From Flavobacterium sp. MDT1-60 (GTDB lineage Bacteria > Bacteroidota > Bacteroidia > Flavobacteriales > Flavobacteriaceae): a stretch of DNA of 64,000 bases. The stretch's first letter is position 1. Each line of letters starts with the position of its first letter. The DNA lies in contig NZ_CP062159.1 of assembly GCF_014844035.1 (NCBI RefSeq), positions 3,410,001 through 3,474,000 of the forward strand, in the 5' to 3' direction. This document shows positions 9,499 to 18,457 of this stretch, piece after piece. The translations under genes and the position numbers were made by a program. The notes beneath the pieces are model-generated. The model was not told where the DNA came from. It saw only the letters and a program-made list of their open reading frames with translations, and made no database searches.

Positions 9499-10095
9499 AT
9501 GCTAGACTGGTTAAAAAATATCAATAAAGAGTATCCGGATTTCTGGAAAGACTATTTAACGAAATTCGAAACAAAACCCAATAGATTTGTGGTTTTATCG
9601 ACTGAAACTTCAGGATTAAATCCCGATAAAGATGTTATTTTATCTTTAGGAGCATTTTCAGTTATTGACGACGGTATTGTAATTAAAGATAATTTTGAAT
9701 CGGTTTTGCTGCAATATAAATACCTGCAGGATAACGGACTTTCAAATGAGTTTATCATTGAAAGTAAAATGATAAAAATGCCGGAACCAGATGCACTAGA
9801 AGCTTTTATAAAATTCCTCGGAAATGCAATTTTAGTCGGCCATCATATTAACTTTGATATCGAAATGCTGAACTCAGCCTTGGAGCGCCTGGATTGTGGC
9901 AGAATAAAAAATGAAGCTTTGGATGTTGATATCATGTATAGAAAATTGATGGATGTGAATGACAAACAGTTTTCGTTGGATGATTTATGCGAAATATATA
10001 AAATTCCAAAAAGCGATCGAAATTCATCTGCCGAAGATGCGTACAGAATTGCGCTTTTGTTTTTAAAATTAAAATCAAGATTGGGGATAAAATAA
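9499..10095 (+). CDS. DnaQ-like 3'-5' exonuclease-fold protein with altered active site
   Basis: 198 residues. It has the RNase H-like DEDDh exonuclease layout: Exo I FVVLSTETSGL (residues 30-40), Exo II VGHHINFDIEML (113-124) and Exo III NSSAEDAYRIALLF (175-188). The usual Exo I DxE reads S34-T-E36, so the first metal-binding Asp is Ser, and the general-base His five residues before D180 is Asn175. E36, D120 and D180 remain. Normal activity therefore looks doubtful. It is coupled to the DUF294 gene by a 3-base gap and ends at a shared terminator with acs. It may be a binding or regulatory partner rather than a nuclease (inference). Confidence 0.85.
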   Translation: MLDWLKNINKEYPDFWKDYLTKFETKPNRFVVLSTETSGLNPDKDVILSLGAFSVIDDGIVIKDNFESVLLQYKYLQDNGLSNEFIIESKMIKMPEPDALEAFIKFLGNAILVGHHINFDIEMLNSALERLDCGRIKNEALDVDIMYRKLMDVNDKQFSLDDLCEIYKIPKSDRNSSAEDAYRIALLFLKLKSRLGIK

Positions 10096-10110
10096 AGTCT
10101 AACCATATAA

Positions 10111-10140
10111 AAAATGCCTCTTAATTTTAAGAGGCATTTT
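10111..10140. terminator. Bidirectional rho-independent terminator
   Basis: AAAATGCCTCTTAA at 10111-10124 pairs perfectly with 10127-10140 and is bounded by A-rich and T-rich ends. It lies between the convergent exonuclease-like gene and acs. Confidence 0.9.
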
Positions 10141-10159
10141 ATTTCTATTTATTTCAGAA

Positions 10160-12070
10160 TTAAGAAATTCTTTCTTTCATAATTTCTTCAACAATCTCAG
10201 GATTCAATAATGTTGAAGTATCTCCAAAATTAGAAAAATCTCCTTCAGCTATTTTACGTAAAATTCTACGCATAATTTTTCCGGAACGTGTTTTTGGTAA
10301 ACCAGAAACAAACTGAATTTTATCTAATTTAGCAATTGGTCCAATATGATCTGCAATATATTGATTAATCTCTTTAGTCAGGTTTTCTTTATTTCTAACT
10401 TCTCCCGTTTCTTTTAAGATTACATAACCATAAAGAGCATTTCCTTTAATATCATGCGGGAAACCAACAATAGCAGATTCTGCTACAGCCTGATGTTCGT
10501 TAATTGCATCTTCAATAGGGGCTGTTCCTAAATTATGACCAGAAACAATAACAACGTCATCTACTCTACCGGTAATTCTGTAATATCCAACTTCGTCTCT
10601 AAGAGCTCCATCTCCCGTAAAATATTTCCCAGGGAAAGAAGAAAAATAGGTGTCTTTGTAACGTTGGTGATCTCCCCAAATAGTTCTCGCAATTCCAGGC
10701 CATGGAAATTTAATACATAAACTTCCAACTACTTGGTTTCCTTCAATCTCATTGCGTTTTTCATCCATCAAAACAGGCTGAATTCCTGGTAATGGTAAAG
10801 TTGCATAAGTTGGTTTTGTTGGTGTTACAAAAGCAATTGGCGAAATCATGATTCCACCTGTTTCTGTTTGCCACCATGTATCAACCACTGGACATCTTTT
10901 ATCTCCTACGTGGTCATTAAACCAGTGCCAGGCTTCTTCGTTGATTGGTTCTCCAACTGACCCAATAACTTTTAATGATTTTAGAGGATATTTTTGAATA
11001 TAATCTAAACTTTCTTTTGCTAAAGAACGAATTGCAGTTGGCGCTGTATAGAATTGTGTGATTTTATGTTTTTCAATAATATCCCAAAAACGGCTAAAGT
11101 CAGGGTAAGATGGAACTCCTTCAAAAATTACAGTTGTTCCTCCGTTTAATAATGGTCCGTATAAGATGTACGAATGTCCGGTAATCCAACCAATATCAGC
11201 AGTACACCAGAAAATATCATTTTCTTCGTGAGCAAAAACATTTTTAAAAGTATACGCTGTATAAACCATATATCCGGCTGTGGTATGCACCATTCCTTTT
11301 GGTTTTCCAGTAGAACCTGAAGTATATAAGATAAATAAAGGATCTTCAGCATCCATGATTTCAGCAACACTATTATCTAGGGCTGCATCTAATAAAGGCT
11401 GTAACCATTCGTCACGACCTTCTTTCATTTTAATATTAGTTTGAGTTCTTTTCACCACTAAAACTTTAGAAACTGATGGACAAGAATCTAATGCTTCGTC
11501 TACAATTCCTTTAAGATCAATAGTTTTGTTTCCTCTATAACCACCATCAGATGTGATTACCATTTTGCATTCGCAATCATTAATTCTGGCAGAAACTGCA
11601 GAAGCTGAAAATCCGGCAAAAATCACAGAGTGAATAGCTCCAATTCTCGCACAGGCTAAAACAGCAACAGCCAATTCCGGAATCATTGGTAAATAAATAC
11701 AAACTCTGTCTCCTTTACGCACGCCCTGATCACGCAGTACGTTCGCCATTTTAGAAACTCTTTCGTAAAGTTCGTTATATGTTATATGCAAAGCTTCTTC
11801 AGAAGGATCATTCGGTTCAAAAATAATAGCCGTTTTTTCTCCTCTTTTACTTAAATGTCTATCGATACAATTTTTTGTAATATTAACTTTAGCTTCAGTA
11901 AACCATTTTACTTCGGCATCAGCCATATTAAAATCAACTACTTTATCCCATTGTTGATACCAAGTGAAATTTTCCTCAGCTATTTTTCCCCAGAATTTCC
12001 TTGGTTCTCTTATTGACTTATTGTAATGTTTAAAATATTGTTCTAAATTTTCAATTTTATAATAACTCAT
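10160..12070 (-). CDS. acs: Acetyl-CoA synthetase (AMP-forming)
   Basis: Activates acetate through acetyl-AMP to acetyl-CoA. The 636 residues show the ANL superfamily core YTSGSTGKPKGMVH (ATP P-loop), the WWQTETGG motif and the C-terminal KTRSGKIMRR segment, whose Lys is the catalytic and acetylation-regulated residue in the family. The ATG at 12070 (MSYYKIENLEQYF) is chosen; an upstream in-frame start at 12157 would add 29 residues that are AT-rich and unlike family N-termini. It converges on the DUF294/exonuclease pair, a neighbourhood known from other phyla and probably functional. Confidence 0.96.
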   Translation of the reverse strand: MSYYKIENLEQYFKHYNKSIREPRKFWGKIAEENFTWYQQWDKVVDFNMADAEVKWFTEAKVNITKNCIDRHLSKRGEKTAIIFEPNDPSEEALHITYNELYERVSKMANVLRDQGVRKGDRVCIYLPMIPELAVAVLACARIGAIHSVIFAGFSASAVSARINDCECKMVITSDGGYRGNKTIDLKGIVDEALDSCPSVSKVLVVKRTQTNIKMKEGRDEWLQPLLDAALDNSVAEIMDAEDPLFILYTSGSTGKPKGMVHTTAGYMVYTAYTFKNVFAHEENDIFWCTADIGWITGHSYILYGPLLNGGTTVIFEGVPSYPDFSRFWDIIEKHKITQFYTAPTAIRSLAKESLDYIQKYPLKSLKVIGSVGEPINEEAWHWFNDHVGDKRCPVVDTWWQTETGGIMISPIAFVTPTKPTYATLPLPGIQPVLMDEKRNEIEGNQVVGSLCIKFPWPGIARTIWGDHQRYKDTYFSSFPGKYFTGDGALRDEVGYYRITGRVDDVVIVSGHNLGTAPIEDAINEHQAVAESAIVGFPHDIKGNALYGYVILKETGEVRNKENLTKEINQYIADHIGPIAKLDKIQFVSGLPKTRSGKIMRRILRKIAEGDFSNFGDTSTLLNPEIVEEIMKERIS

Positions 12071-12231
12071 ATGTTTTTGGAATTTTTTTATAAATGTATT
12101 AAATATCAGCGTATTCTTAAAATTATTTAATTCATAAATTTTGACAAAAAAAAACACATATTAAAAAAAACACAATCTTTTAATATATATAATTTAAAAT
12201 TTTAGTTTTTCGCGTAAAAATACATATTGCA

Positions 12232-12266
12232 AAAAAGGCATGATAAATAAATACCATGCCTTTTTA
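12232..12266 (-). terminator. Rho-independent terminator-like hairpin
   Basis: AAAAAAGGCATG and CATGCCTTTTT form the arms around an AT loop. On the minus strand it lies 290 bases after ilvC and would end a long ilv 3' untranslated region; T-runs on both strands allow bidirectional use. Confidence 0.75.
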
Positions 12267-12405
12267 ATTTTAACAATTTCAATAACAATTAATTTCTTGT
12301 AATCTGCATTTTTATTTTGAAAATAGCAGCAGCTTTATTAATTAAAATAGAAATCTCTACAAGTATATCTATTACTAAACATACCCCATTATAAAGGGAT
12401 TACCT

Positions 12406-12433
12406 CACTTAACTTGCTTAAAGAAGTTAAGTG
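12406..12433. repeat. Perfect hairpin, 10-bp arms
   Basis: CACTTAACTT at 12406-12415 pairs with AAGTTAAGTG at 12424-12433 around an 8-base loop. No T-tract follows on either strand, so it is not a simple terminator. Confidence 0.7.
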
Positions 12434-12434
12434 A

Positions 12435-12448
12435 ATGCAATATTGCAT
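12435..12448. repeat. Perfect 14-bp palindrome
   Basis: ATGCAATATTGCAT reads the same on both strands and follows the 12406-12433 hairpin by one base. It could be a protein-binding operator or an extension of a folded RNA. Confidence 0.6.
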
Positions 12449-12555
12449 CTATATTCTTTTTTCTTAATAAGTGCTTACTAATTCAAAATATTAAATAAAA
12501 CAGAGATACAGTGCAAATCCCATCACAGTCGAATGTGTGGTAATTCCCCAATTTA

Positions 12556-14025
12556 TTATCCAATTTTTTTCATTGCTGTCATAGATTCTCTCAACCATGC
12601 TCCTACTTCTTCGATAGGGTGTTGACGAATTTCTTTGTTAACCGCAATTAAAATAGCATTATCTACTCCGTTTGAAGTTGAAAATGGTTTTCCGATTACA
12701 TTTGTTTCAACAGTTTTCATGTATTCAGTTAATAACGGCTTACAAGCGTGATCGAATAAATAACATCCGTATTCAGCTGTATCCGAAATAACGCGGTTCA
12801 TTTCAAACAATTTCTTTCTTGCAATTGTATTTGCAATCAATGGCAATTCGTGTAATGACTCATAATAAGCTGATTCTTCAATGATTCCGGCTTCTGTCAT
12901 AGTTTCAAAAGCTAATTCAACTCCAGCTTTTACCATTGCAATCATTAAAACTCCATTGTCAAAATATTCTTGTTCAGCTATTGGAGCATCAGTTGGAGGA
13001 GTTTTTTCGAAATTAGTTTCTCCTGTTGCAGCTCTCCATGTCAATAAATTTTTATCGTCATTAGCCCAGTCGATCATCATAGTTCTTGAGAATTCTCCAG
13101 AAATAATATCATCTTGATGTTTTTGAAATAACGGACGCATGATATCTTTTAATTCTTCAGCAATTTCGTAAGCTTCGATTTTTGCAGGGTTAGAAAGACG
13201 GTCCATCATATTTGTGATACCACCATGTTTCAAAGCTTCAGTGATAGTTTCCCATCCGTACTGAATTAATTTTGAAGCATACGCTGGTTCGATTCCTTTT
13301 TCAACCATTTTATCAAAACATAAAATAGATCCCGTTTGCAACAATCCACAAAGAATAGTTTGCTCACCCATTAAATCTGATTTTACTTCAGCTACAAATG
13401 ATGATTTCAAAACTCCTGCTTTATGACCTCCGGTTGCTACAGCGTAAGCTTTTGCCTGATCTAAACCAAAACCGTTTGGATCATTTTCAGGGTGAACTGC
13501 AATTAAAGTTGGTACACCAAATCCTCTTTTGTATTCTTCACGAACCTCAGATCCAGGACATTTAGGAGCACACATAATTACTGTGATATCTTTACGAATT
13601 TGCATTCCCTCTTCAACAATATTAAATCCGTGGGAGTATGCCAAAGTCGAGCCTTGTTTCATTAATGGCATAATAGCCGTAACTACAGCTGTATGTTGTT
13701 TATCCGGAGTTAAATTACAAACTAAGTCTGCAGTTGGAATTAATTCTTCATATGTACCTACAGTAAAACCATTTTCAGTAGCATTTTTATAAGAAGCTCT
13801 TTTTTCAGCGATTGCATCTGCACGTAATGCATATGAAATGTTTAAACCTGAATCTCTCATGTTTAAACCTTGATTCAATCCTTGTGCACCACAACCTACA
13901 ATAACAACTTTTTTCCCTGCCAATGCTGCGATTCCGTCTGCAAATTCAGATTGCTCCATAAATTCACAAACTCCTAATTGTTCTAATTGTAATCTAAGTG
14001 GTAATGTGTTGAAATAATTTGCCAT
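12556..14025 (-). CDS. ilvC: Ketol-acid reductoisomerase, class II (long form)
   Basis: Converts acetolactate or acetohydroxybutyrate to the dihydroxy acids with NADPH and Mg2+, second common step of Val/Ile synthesis. At 489 residues it is the long class II form (E. coli and plant type) rather than the ~330-residue class I. Rossmann motif [21 protein letters not shown] is at about residues 35-55; the all-helical C-terminal half carries the acidic metal ligands ([11 protein letters not shown]). Last gene of the ilvD-B-N-C operon, 42 bases after ilvN. Confidence 0.97.
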   Translation of the reverse strand: MANYFNTLPLRLQLEQLGVCEFMEQSEFADGIAALAGKKVVIVGCGAQGLNQGLNMRDSGLNISYALRADAIAEKRASYKNATENGFTVGTYEELIPTADLVCNLTPDKQHTAVVTAIMPLMKQGSTLAYSHGFNIVEEGMQIRKDITVIMCAPKCPGSEVREEYKRGFGVPTLIAVHPENDPNGFGLDQAKAYAVATGGHKAGVLKSSFVAEVKSDLMGEQTILCGLLQTGSILCFDKMVEKGIEPAYASKLIQYGWETITEALKHGGITNMMDRLSNPAKIEAYEIAEELKDIMRPLFQKHQDDIISGEFSRTMMIDWANDDKNLLTWRAATGETNFEKTPPTDAPIAEQEYFDNGVLMIAMVKAGVELAFETMTEAGIIEESAYYESLHELPLIANTIARKKLFEMNRVISDTAEYGCYLFDHACKPLLTEYMKTVETNVIGKPFSTSNGVDNAILIAVNKEIRQHPIEEVGAWLRESMTAMKKIG

Positions 14026-14067
14026 TTTTTTTTAAAATATTTAATGATATGTAATTTATAATTGATA

Positions 14068-14589
14068 CTAATTAAGAGCTTCTAACAATGATGAAATTTC
14101 CATCTTTTCTTTAGAAACAGATATTCTGCCTGAACGCACAAATTGCATAATACCGTAAGGTTTAAATTTGGCATATAATTCTTCAATTTCTGAACGTCTT
14201 CCCGATTTTGAAATCACAAAGAAATCACGAGAAACGGTCACAATTGTAGATTGGCTTTCTTTAATGATATTCTGAATTTGTTTTTCATCAAACAACAAAC
14301 TTGACTGTATTTTGAATAGAGCATTTTCCAAATAAATAGTTTCTTCATCTGTATGATAAAATGCTTTTATTACTTCAATTTGTTTTTCTATTTGTCCAAC
14401 GATATTCTGAACCCATTTTTCAGTTGTATCCACTACTATAATAAAACGAGACACATTCTCTATCTCTGATTCTGAAACGTTTAAACTTAATATATTAATG
14501 TGACGCTTTAAGAATATTCCTGATATTCTATTCAATAAGCCCACGTTATTTTCTGAGTATACCGATATGGTAAATGTTTTATCTTCCAT
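14068..14589 (-). CDS. ilvN: Acetolactate synthase small (regulatory) subunit
   Basis: 173-residue regulatory subunit with the N-terminal ACT domain TISVYSENNVGLLNRISGIFLKR (residues 7-29), which binds valine for feedback control in the family, and a second ACT-like C-terminal domain. It partners with IlvB encoded just upstream. The gap to ilvB contains a 23-bp intercistronic hairpin that might set the subunit ratio. Confidence 0.95.
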   Translation of the reverse strand: MEDKTFTISVYSENNVGLLNRISGIFLKRHINILSLNVSESEIENVSRFIIVVDTTEKWVQNIVGQIEKQIEVIKAFYHTDEETIYLENALFKIQSSLLFDEKQIQNIIKESQSTIVTVSRDFFVISKSGRRSEIEELYAKFKPYGIMQFVRSGRISVSKEKMEISSLLEALN

Positions 14590-14609
14590 TTGTTTTTTTA
14601 GTTTATTTT

Positions 14610-14663
14610 GTTTCAGGTTTCATGTTTCAAGTTTTGCTTAACTTGGAACATGAAACCTGAAAC
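14610..14663 (-). repeat. Intercistronic hairpin between ilvB and ilvN (GTTTCAGGTTTCA words)
   Basis: The arms at 14610-14632 and 14641-14663 pair with a single mismatch over 23 bases, loop of 8. They are made of the repeated word TTTCAGG/TTTCATG/TTTCAAG; a further word copy continues to 14670. There is no T-tract on the coding (minus) strand, so it is not a standard terminator. The same words recur at 38621-38732. Confidence 0.85.
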
Positions 14664-14675
14664 CTGAAACTTTTT

Positions 14676-16364
14676 TTAGCTTAATCTGATTTCAGAAACA
14701 CAAGCTCCTGTTGGAATCATTGGAAAAACATTGTTTTCCTTTTCTACCATAACCTCTAAGAAATAAGAATCTTTTGAAGCCATCATTTCGGCTACAGCAG
14801 CATCTAAATCTTCTCTTTGTGTTACTTTTTTAGACTTGATATGATATCCTTCAGCGATTGCAACAAAATTCGGATTGATCATTTTTGTTGAAGCATATCT
14901 GTTATCAAAGAACAATTCCTGCCATTGACGTACCATACCTAAAAACTCATTATTTAAAATGACAATTTTTACCGGCACTTGTGTCTGGAAAATAGTTCCT
15001 AATTCCTGAATGGTCATCTGGAATCCACCATCACCAATAATAGCTACCACTTCACGATCTGGCCTTCCCATCTTAGCTCCAATAGCAGCTGGTAAAGCAA
15101 ATCCCATGGTTCCTAAACCACCAGAAGTAATATTACTTTTAGTCGAATTAAATTTTGCATAACGGCAAGCAAACATTTGGTGTTGGCCAACATCTGAAAC
15201 GATAATCGCATCACCTTTTGAGTGTTTATTGATCATTTCCATGGTTTCCCCCATCGAAATACCTTTACCATTGGTTGGATTTAATTCTTCATTTATAACA
15301 GATTCCACTTCTATTTTATACAATTCTTTGAATTCATTATGCCATGAATCGTGTGATCTTTTTTCAATTAAAGGCAATATTGCATTTAAAGCTTCTTTAA
15401 CATCACCTAAAACTGCTACTTCAGTTTTTACGTTTTTATCAATTTCAGCAGGATCAATTTCAAAGTGAATTACTTTTGCCTGTTTTGCGTAAGTCGCTAA
15501 CTTTCCAGTAACCCGGTCATCAAAACGCATTCCCAATGCAATTAAAACATCACATTCGTTTGTTAACATATTAGGACCATAATTTCCATGCATTCCTAAC
15601 ATCCCAACGTTTAAAGGATGATCTGTTGGTAAAGCTGAAAGTCCTAAAATAGTCCAACCTGCTGGTACGCCTGATTTTTCAATAAAAGCTTTTAGTTGTT
15701 CTTCGGCCTGACCGAGAATAATTCCCTGACCAAAAACAATAAATGGTTTTTTAGCATTGTTGATCAAAGCAGCAGCTTCTGCTACTTTATCTAATTTTAA
15801 TTTAGGAACAGGATTGTAACTTCTGATTCCTGTACATTTTTCATAACTAAATTCGAACTCATCAAACTGAGCGTTTTTAGTAATATCAATCAAAACAGGG
15901 CCTGGACGACCAGAACGTGCGATATAAAACGCTTTTGCAATGATTTCAGGAATTTCTGAAGCTTCAGTAATCTGATAATTCCATTTGGTAACCGGAGTTG
16001 AAATTCCGATAATATCAGTTTCCTGAAAAGCATCAGAACCTAATAAATGTTTTCCAACCTGACCTGTAATACAAACCATTGGCGTTGAATCGATTTGAGC
16101 ATCTGCAATTCCTGTAACTAAATTTGTTGCTCCCGGTCCAGAAGTAGCAATTGCCACCCCTACTTTTCCAGTAGCTCTGGCATATCCCTGAGCTGCATGA
16201 GTTGCACCTTGTTCGTGACGTACTAAAACATGGTGTAATTGGTCCTGAAATTTATATAATTCGTCATAAACCGGCATGATTGCTCCTCCCGGATATCCAT
16301 AAACCAAGTCTACTCCTTCTGCTAATAAACATCTTATAACGGCTTCTGCCCCTGATATTTTCAT
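14676..16364 (-). CDS. ilvB: Acetolactate synthase large (catalytic) subunit
   Basis: Thiamine-diphosphate enzyme joining two pyruvates (or pyruvate and 2-oxobutyrate), first common step of branched-chain synthesis. Of 562 residues, the N-terminal Pyr domain has GYPGGAIMPVYDEL and RHEQGATHAAQGYARA with the catalytic Glu; the C-terminal PP domain has the GDGGFQMTIQELGT...NNEFLGMVRQW ThDP-binding motif. ATG at 16364 (MKISGAEAVIRCLL) is preferred over 16394, which would add ten residues of upstream AT-rich sequence. Confidence 0.97.
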   Translation of the reverse strand: MKISGAEAVIRCLLAEGVDLVYGYPGGAIMPVYDELYKFQDQLHHVLVRHEQGATHAAQGYARATGKVGVAIATSGPGATNLVTGIADAQIDSTPMVCITGQVGKHLLGSDAFQETDIIGISTPVTKWNYQITEASEIPEIIAKAFYIARSGRPGPVLIDITKNAQFDEFEFSYEKCTGIRSYNPVPKLKLDKVAEAAALINNAKKPFIVFGQGIILGQAEEQLKAFIEKSGVPAGWTILGLSALPTDHPLNVGMLGMHGNYGPNMLTNECDVLIALGMRFDDRVTGKLATYAKQAKVIHFEIDPAEIDKNVKTEVAVLGDVKEALNAILPLIEKRSHDSWHNEFKELYKIEVESVINEELNPTNGKGISMGETMEMINKHSKGDAIIVSDVGQHQMFACRYAKFNSTKSNITSGGLGTMGFALPAAIGAKMGRPDREVVAIIGDGGFQMTIQELGTIFQTQVPVKIVILNNEFLGMVRQWQELFFDNRYASTKMINPNFVAIAEGYHIKSKKVTQREDLDAAVAEMMASKDSYFLEVMVEKENNVFPMIPTGACVSEIRLS

Positions 16365-16379
16365 AGTATATTTTTTCTC

Positions 16380-16512
16380 AAAAATCAATATCAAAAATCA
16401 ATTTCAAAATTCAATCGCAATGTCAAGAATCAATCTTAATTGATCTATTTATTATTGCTATCGATTTTTCTTATTGTCATTGATATTGTAATTGACATTG
16501 TTATTTAATAAA
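16380..16512 (-). repeat. Intercistronic short-word repeat between ilvD and ilvB
   Basis: Built from degenerate copies of words such as AAAATCAATATC, CAATGTCAAGAATC and, inverted, ATTGTCATTGATATTG. The left half (16384-16435) and right half (16460-16502) can pair as a long imperfect hairpin. Non-coding. Confidence 0.65.
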
Positions 16513-18186
16513 TTAATTATCGGTAACGCAACCTGTAGAAGCGCTTGAAACCGATCTTGCATATTTAAGCAAAACTCCTTTTGAAACTTTTAACGGTGGT
16601 TGAACCCAAGCCGCTTTTCTGGCTGCAAATTCTTCGTCAGATATTTTCAGGTTGATTGTATTTTTCACAGCGTCGATAGCAATTAAATCACCATCATTTA
16701 CAAGTGCAATACCACCACCATCATAAGCCTCTGGTGTAATGTGACCTACCACAAATCCATGTGAACCTCCAGAGAACCTTCCGTCTGTAATAAGAGCAAC
16801 GCTGCTTCCTAGTCCAGCTCCAATAATGGCCGATGTAGGTTTTAGCATCTCAGGCATCCCCGGACCACCTTTTGGTCCACAGTTCCTGATGACGACTACA
16901 TCACCTGGTTTTACTTTTCCGGCCTGAATACCAGGAATAACATCAAATTCACCTTCAAAAATTACAGCAGGTCCTTCAAAAAACTCACCTTCTTTTCCAC
17001 TTATTTTTGCAACACATCCTTCAGAAGCAAGGTTACCATATAAGATTTGAATATTTCCTGTTGTCTTTAATGCTTTTTGGATTTCATGTATTACCTCTTG
17101 TCCATCTTGTAAATCCGGTACTGAAGCTAAATTTTCAGCAACTGTTTTTCCTGTTACTGTTAAACAATCACCATGAATAAGTCCTTCTTTCAATAAATAT
17201 TTCAATACAGCAGGAACTCCTCCAACAGCATGCAGATCTTCCATCATGTATTTACCACTTGGTTTTAAGTCAGCAAGTACAGGAGTTTTATCACTAATTC
17301 TTTGAAAATCATCGATTGTAATTTCAATATCAACTGAATGAGCCATAGCGATTAAGTGCATAACTGCATTTGTAGAACCTCCTAAAACTGCTACAAGGGT
17401 GATAGCATTTTCAAATGCCTTGCGAGTCATAATGTCTCTTGGCTTGATATCTTTTTCCAATAAATTTCTGATTGCTTTTCCGGCGTCCAGACATTCTTGT
17501 TTTTTTTCTTCACTCAAAGCAGGATTTGAAGAGCTGTATGGTAAACTCATTCCTAATGCTTCAATTGCAGAAGACATTGTATTTGCAGTGTACATTCCGC
17601 CACAAGCACCAGCTCCCGGACATGCATTTTGAATAACACCTTTATAATCTTCAGGAGAAATTGTATTGTTGAATTTTTTTCCTAATGCTTCAAAAGCAGA
17701 AACAATATTTAAAGATTCACCTTTCCATTTTCCAGAATGTATCGTTCCTCCATAAACCATAATAGCCGGACGATTTACTCTTCCCATTGCTATTAAAGCT
17801 CCTGGCATATTTTTATCACAACCCGGAATAGCAATTAAACTGTCGTAAAATTGTGCTCCCATAACAGTCTCAATAGAATCTGCAATTACATCACGTGAAA
17901 CTAGTGAAAAACGCATTCCTTCAGTACCGTTTGAAATACCGTCACTAACACCAATGGTATTAAAAATAAGTCCGACTAAATCTGAATCCCAAACACCTTT
18001 TTTAACATCTTTAGCTAAATCATTCAGGTGCATGTTGCAGGTGTTACCATCGTAACCCATGCTCACAATACCTACTTGTGCTTTTTTCAAATCTTCTTCA
18101 GTTAAACCAATACCATACAACATGGCTTGCGCCGCAGGTTGTGTTTGATCTTGAGTGATGGTTTTGCTGTACTTATTTAATTCCAT
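16513..18186 (-). CDS. ilvD: Dihydroxy-acid dehydratase
   Basis: Fe-S enzyme that dehydrates dihydroxyisovalerate and dihydroxymethylvalerate to the 2-oxo acids. 557 residues with the family cysteines at C50 (DGNTCNMH), C123 ([10 protein letters not shown]) and C189/C195 ([20 protein letters not shown]), and the C-terminal [11 protein letters not shown] signature. First structural gene of the ilv operon; its 5' region encodes a leader peptide and attenuator, so it is probably controlled by Ile/Val supply. Confidence 0.97.
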   Translation of the reverse strand: MELNKYSKTITQDQTQPAAQAMLYGIGLTEEDLKKAQVGIVSMGYDGNTCNMHLNDLAKDVKKGVWDSDLVGLIFNTIGVSDGISNGTEGMRFSLVSRDVIADSIETVMGAQFYDSLIAIPGCDKNMPGALIAMGRVNRPAIMVYGGTIHSGKWKGESLNIVSAFEALGKKFNNTISPEDYKGVIQNACPGAGACGGMYTANTMSSAIEALGMSLPYSSSNPALSEEKKQECLDAGKAIRNLLEKDIKPRDIMTRKAFENAITLVAVLGGSTNAVMHLIAMAHSVDIEITIDDFQRISDKTPVLADLKPSGKYMMEDLHAVGGVPAVLKYLLKEGLIHGDCLTVTGKTVAENLASVPDLQDGQEVIHEIQKALKTTGNIQILYGNLASEGCVAKISGKEGEFFEGPAVIFEGEFDVIPGIQAGKVKPGDVVVIRNCGPKGGPGMPEMLKPTSAIIGAGLGSSVALITDGRFSGGSHGFVVGHITPEAYDGGGIALVNDGDLIAIDAVKNTINLKISDEEFAARKAAWVQPPLKVSKGVLLKYARSVSSASTGCVTDN

Positions 18187-18216
18187 TATGTATTAATTTA
18201 TTTTTAATTTTTATTC

Positions 18217-18247
18217 AAAAAAAAACCTTCCAGTATTTGGAAGGTTT
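18217..18247 (-). terminator. ilv attenuator (intrinsic terminator in the leader)
   Basis: AAACCTTCC at 18223-18231 pairs with GGAAGGTTT at 18239-18247 (9 bp, extendable to 10) and on the minus strand is followed directly by nine T. It sits between the leader peptide stop and ilvD, where a terminator only makes sense as an attenuator. Confidence 0.9.
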
Positions 18248-18270
18248 ATAATATAGTTTTTCAATTATAT

Positions 18271-18345
18271 TTATACCATTCCCGATGCAGATGTGAAAAT
18301 CACATTGACAACAACGACAGAAGTAATAATAATTGAGATTTGCAT
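18271..18345 (-). CDS. ilv operon leader peptide (Ile/Val-rich)
   Basis: A 24-codon ORF with ATG at 18343-18345 and TAA at 18271-18273. It begins MQISIIITSVVVVNVIF and continues for seven further residues. It has three consecutive Ile codons, four consecutive Val codons, and 5 Ile plus 6 Val in total, but no Leu. It lies just downstream of a good promoter and upstream of an intrinsic terminator and ilvD. This is the arrangement of ribosome-mediated attenuation as known for ilv operons of enterobacteria: stalling at scarce Ile-tRNA or Val-tRNA would prevent terminator formation. The function is inferred, but the codon content is very unlikely by chance. Confidence 0.9.
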   Translation of the reverse strand: MQISIIITSVVVVNVIFTSASGMV

Positions 18346-18367
18346 CTTTTTATTTTTTTTAGTGTGA

Positions 18368-18400
18368 CAAAAGTATAAAAACTTAAGTGACTAAAAAAAT
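18368..18400 (-). promoter_or_regulatory. Promoter of the ilv operon
   Basis: On the minus strand a -7 box TACTTTTG (18368-18375) matches TAnnTTTG, and a TTG (18398-18400) lies 22 bases upstream, as in Flavobacterium vegetative promoters. The transcript would start about 16 bases before the leader peptide ATG. Confidence 0.75.
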
Positions 18401-18457
18401 AAAATCTCAACATTTTAAATACTTCTTGTTATTTCTTTTAAGTTTTAACAAAAAATA

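Larger units (their letters stand above)
12071..12555. other. Gene-free region between ilvC and acs (485 bp)
   Basis: Besides the acs upstream region and the hairpins listed separately (12232-12266, 12406-12433, 12435-12448), no coding potential was seen. The segment 12501-12550 contains an imperfect dyad around TCGA (CACAGTCGAATGTG) of unknown meaning. On the minus strand this is the 3' flank of the ilv operon, on which three hairpins follow each other over 300 bases. Confidence 0.5.

Noticed and set aside
12071-12157. Longer N-terminus of acs with 29 extra residues
   Set aside because: The extension is AT-rich, unlike other Acs N-termini, and the internal ATG at 12070 gives the usual start.
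12505-12550. Sequence CAGTGCAAATCCCATCACAG resembling part of the cobalamin riboswitch core
   Set aside because: Only one box matches, the other conserved stems are missing, and on that strand the next gene (ilvC) is convergent, so nothing would be controlled.
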